This document shows, in pieces, positions 62,401 to 64,000 of a DNA stretch of 64,000 bases (positions within the stretch are counted from its first letter, which is position 1; the number at the start of each line of letters is the position of its first letter). Below the pieces are notes generated by a model that was given only the letters and a program-made list of their open reading frames with translations, was not told where the DNA came from and did not search any database. A program made the position numbers and the translations under genes. The stretch covers positions 2,420,501-2,484,500 of the forward strand of contig CM034128.1 in the NCBI GenBank assembly GCA_019914995.1. The letters are read 5' to 3'. The DNA comes from Acanthochlamys bracteata. Its lineage: Eukaryota; Streptophyta; Magnoliopsida; Pandanales; Velloziaceae.

Positions 62401-63562
62401 TGGTTCTAATGCTCCAAAAGGCTTAGGACAAGGAGCACAGGCTACTTGAAAAACAAATCTAAAGACAAGAGTTAGACATACGAAAAAACTTCAGAATTAT
62501 TGCAATCAAGTAAATATGCATATCCAAGAAATGAAATACAAAACAATGTTCATGCAATTTGCATAAATTATGCACAAGAAAGAGATGAGATTGTTTCTCA
62601 TTATTAATGGATGTTTATAGTAACCAGTATCAAAATTATGTAAAATTGCAACAGTTCATCAATTCAAGAATGCAAACCTTACAAAGTTAATGACCAACAA
62701 GATAGGAGATTCAAAATTGGAACATAATGCAAGCTACTATTATTGCAGAGCTACACACTTTACCTGCTCTATCACCTGCATGCACATCAGAAAACACAAC
62801 CAAGACAAGACCAACAACACAGATAGCTACACCAAGAAACTTCCTGAATCTGTACTTCGTCTTCAGAAACATCCAAGTAAGGAATATGACAGATGGAATA
62901 GTCCAACAATCAAGGAGCATAACACTTGTCAAAGATGTGTACTGGTATGCCTTCACCACTACAAATGAAAATCAAGAATTAATGTTAAGGAACCCATCAG
63001 TGTAAGCAGAAGAAATCTTTTAATAGACATGCCTAACAAGAGGTAAAAGTTAACGTGCACAACAGATGACAACCATTCAGTAACTAACAGTAAATTTGTC
63101 ACCTTACACCTTCGAGACAGTTTGATGTGTTCACAATAGTTTGTGAGACAAGATAGAAACAATGACAAGAAATATCCATTTCTAGATTTTATACAATCAC
63201 AAACTTTTATTTATAAAAAGAGGCACAATGATATTAAGGATGGGCCAATGTAATCCTAGAAATCCAAATAAAAAGTGTAAATAGTAATTGTTTGGGACAT
63301 CAAGAAACCTAAACTAAATTGTCTAGAACCAAATCTTGATTCTCCATGTACACATAGCCAATAGTTTCAGCAGCACCAATTAGACTGAATTTATCTGTAT
63401 ATGCGAGGCACGTAAAGTCTAAATCTTCATTGAACCTAGAAGTCTCAGAAGACATGGAATTTCATTAGATGAACACAAATCAGCTTAAGAGTTGTAGAAC
63501 TTACCAAGGAAATTGCCCTCCACATCCACAAGAGACAACAACAAATAGTAGTACCATTTCAT
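59419..63562 (-). CDS. Solute carrier SLC35F/DUF914 family transporter (5' partial)
   Basis: Membrane transporter of the drug/metabolite superfamily, SLC35F class; substrates in plants are not settled. Nine visible exons on the minus strand: 63562-63505, 62958-62764, 61993-61917, 61389-61307, 60555-60504, 60342-60274, 59893-59807, 59705-59644, 59566-59419, joining to 276 residues. Conserved segments include LVDVEGNFLVVKAYQYTS, SVMLLDCWTIPSV, NNPVKGDILVICGAILYAV, EFLVKEADTVELMAMLG, TAGAVLPFLGFALAMFLFY, STMLNLSLLTSDMWAVLIRI and a last VDWMYFVAFAAVAVGL helix. The C-terminal tail is hydrophilic and acidic. The intron between 61307 and 60555 has U12-type signals with a GC donor. The first exons lie beyond the window; 63563-64000 appears to be intron. 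Another intron carries a 64-bp tandem duplication. Confidence 0.92.
60556..61306 (-). other. Probable U12-type intron with GC donor
   Basis: Homology puts the exon ends at SACQ and ISILERGELQ. The intron then starts GCATCCTTCA, which is the U12 donor RTATCCTT with a C at position 2. Before the CAG acceptor lies TCCCTTAAT, close to the U12 branch site TTCCTTAAC, with its adenosine about 13 bases from the acceptor, as usual for this class. Confidence 0.7.
60665..60788. repeat. Recent 64-bp tandem duplication
   Basis: GAGGTGAAAGGTGAAATACA at 60665 repeats at 60729, and the two copies are nearly identical over about 60 bases, with one A/G difference. It lies inside the U12-type intron of the SLC35F-like gene. 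Confidence 0.9.
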
Positions 63563-64000
63563 CTACCCAAAAAAAAAAAACAATTTTCTGTCAAGCTATG
63601 TAATCATAAGAACTATTTTGTACCTTCATAGCCAATGTTTGCTGAGAATAAAGTAAAACTAATTAGTTGAAATGGCATTCTTCATTGACTAGACAAGACA
63701 CAAATGATAATTAGTCATACTTCTCATTTTAGAAATCTGCCTATATGAGGTATTTTGCATAAAGTAAGACATATAGTTAAACTTTCAATATCAAAGTTTT
63801 AATCAGCAACACGTCCTTTGGAATATTCCCATATCATTTTCTATGAGATCTGCTCTGAAACCCAGCAGCATGACCAATACCCTTCCTTTTTTTCCCCGCA
63901 GGAGTAAGATGACCAAATCTCTCATACATCTTTTCTTTTTTGTTTACTTAACAATAAATAGTACTGGAACACAAATTTCATTTATTATACCACTATCATC
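63563..64000. other. Intron of SLC35F-like gene running off the window
   Basis: T-rich on the minus strand, as are the other introns of this gene. No exon encoding the missing N-terminal helices is recognised here. Confidence 0.6.

Overview
This window reads as nuclear DNA of a flowering plant, most likely a core eudicot. The genes have many short GT-AG introns with T-rich sequence on the sense strand. Gene-poor stretches are very AT-rich and carry MITEs and LTR-element fossils. The protein set is plant-specific: a BABY BOOM-type AP2 factor, NAC proteins, an Ole e 1/extensin, a plant stress-associated AN1 protein and a PPR pseudogene. I cannot name the species from sequence alone.

Layout. 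269-3494 (+): the 3' twelve exons of the large subunit of isopropylmalate isomerase (leucine biosynthesis); its 5' end lies outside the window. 7054-7509 (+): an AN1-only stress-associated protein. 10326-12021 (-): an AVT1-type vacuolar amino acid transporter, divergent from 13396-16057 (+), a HINT3-type histidine-triad adenylylsulfatase with a PTS2 peroxisomal signal. 22805-26206 (+): a nine-exon BABY BOOM/PLETHORA-class factor with the 9-nt microexon typical of the family, preceded by about 6.7 kb of gene-free DNA. 28188-29988: a decayed PPR gene. 32684-35211 (-): a two-exon WW-domain protein resembling CURLY FLAG LEAF 1; a solo-LTR-like fossil occupies most of its intron. 44451-45971 (+): a secreted Ole e 1/extensin protein with a 63-bp tandem array. 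47071-47845: a Tourist-like MITE. 50061-52066 and 52703-56449 (+): two tandem compact NAC-domain genes; the second has a 3-kb intron holding a CACTA end, a Copia-type LTR fragment and a MITE. 57594-58738 (+): DPM3, the small membrane subunit of dolichol-phosphate mannose synthase. 59419-63562 (-, 5' end missing): an SLC35F/DUF914 transporter convergent with DPM3.

The genes are functionally unrelated housekeeping and developmental genes, as usual in plant chromosomes; no operon-like or pathway cluster is evident. The points most worth a second look are a U12-type intron with a GC donor in the SLC35F gene, an apparent +1 frame break that removes the conserved C-terminal FSVW motif of the BBM gene, a non-canonical donor in DPM3, a dispersed AT-rich MITE family present at ten or more sites, and a 6-kb stretch (36.2-42.5 kb) whose base composition looks like a minus-strand transcription unit although I cannot assign a protein to it.
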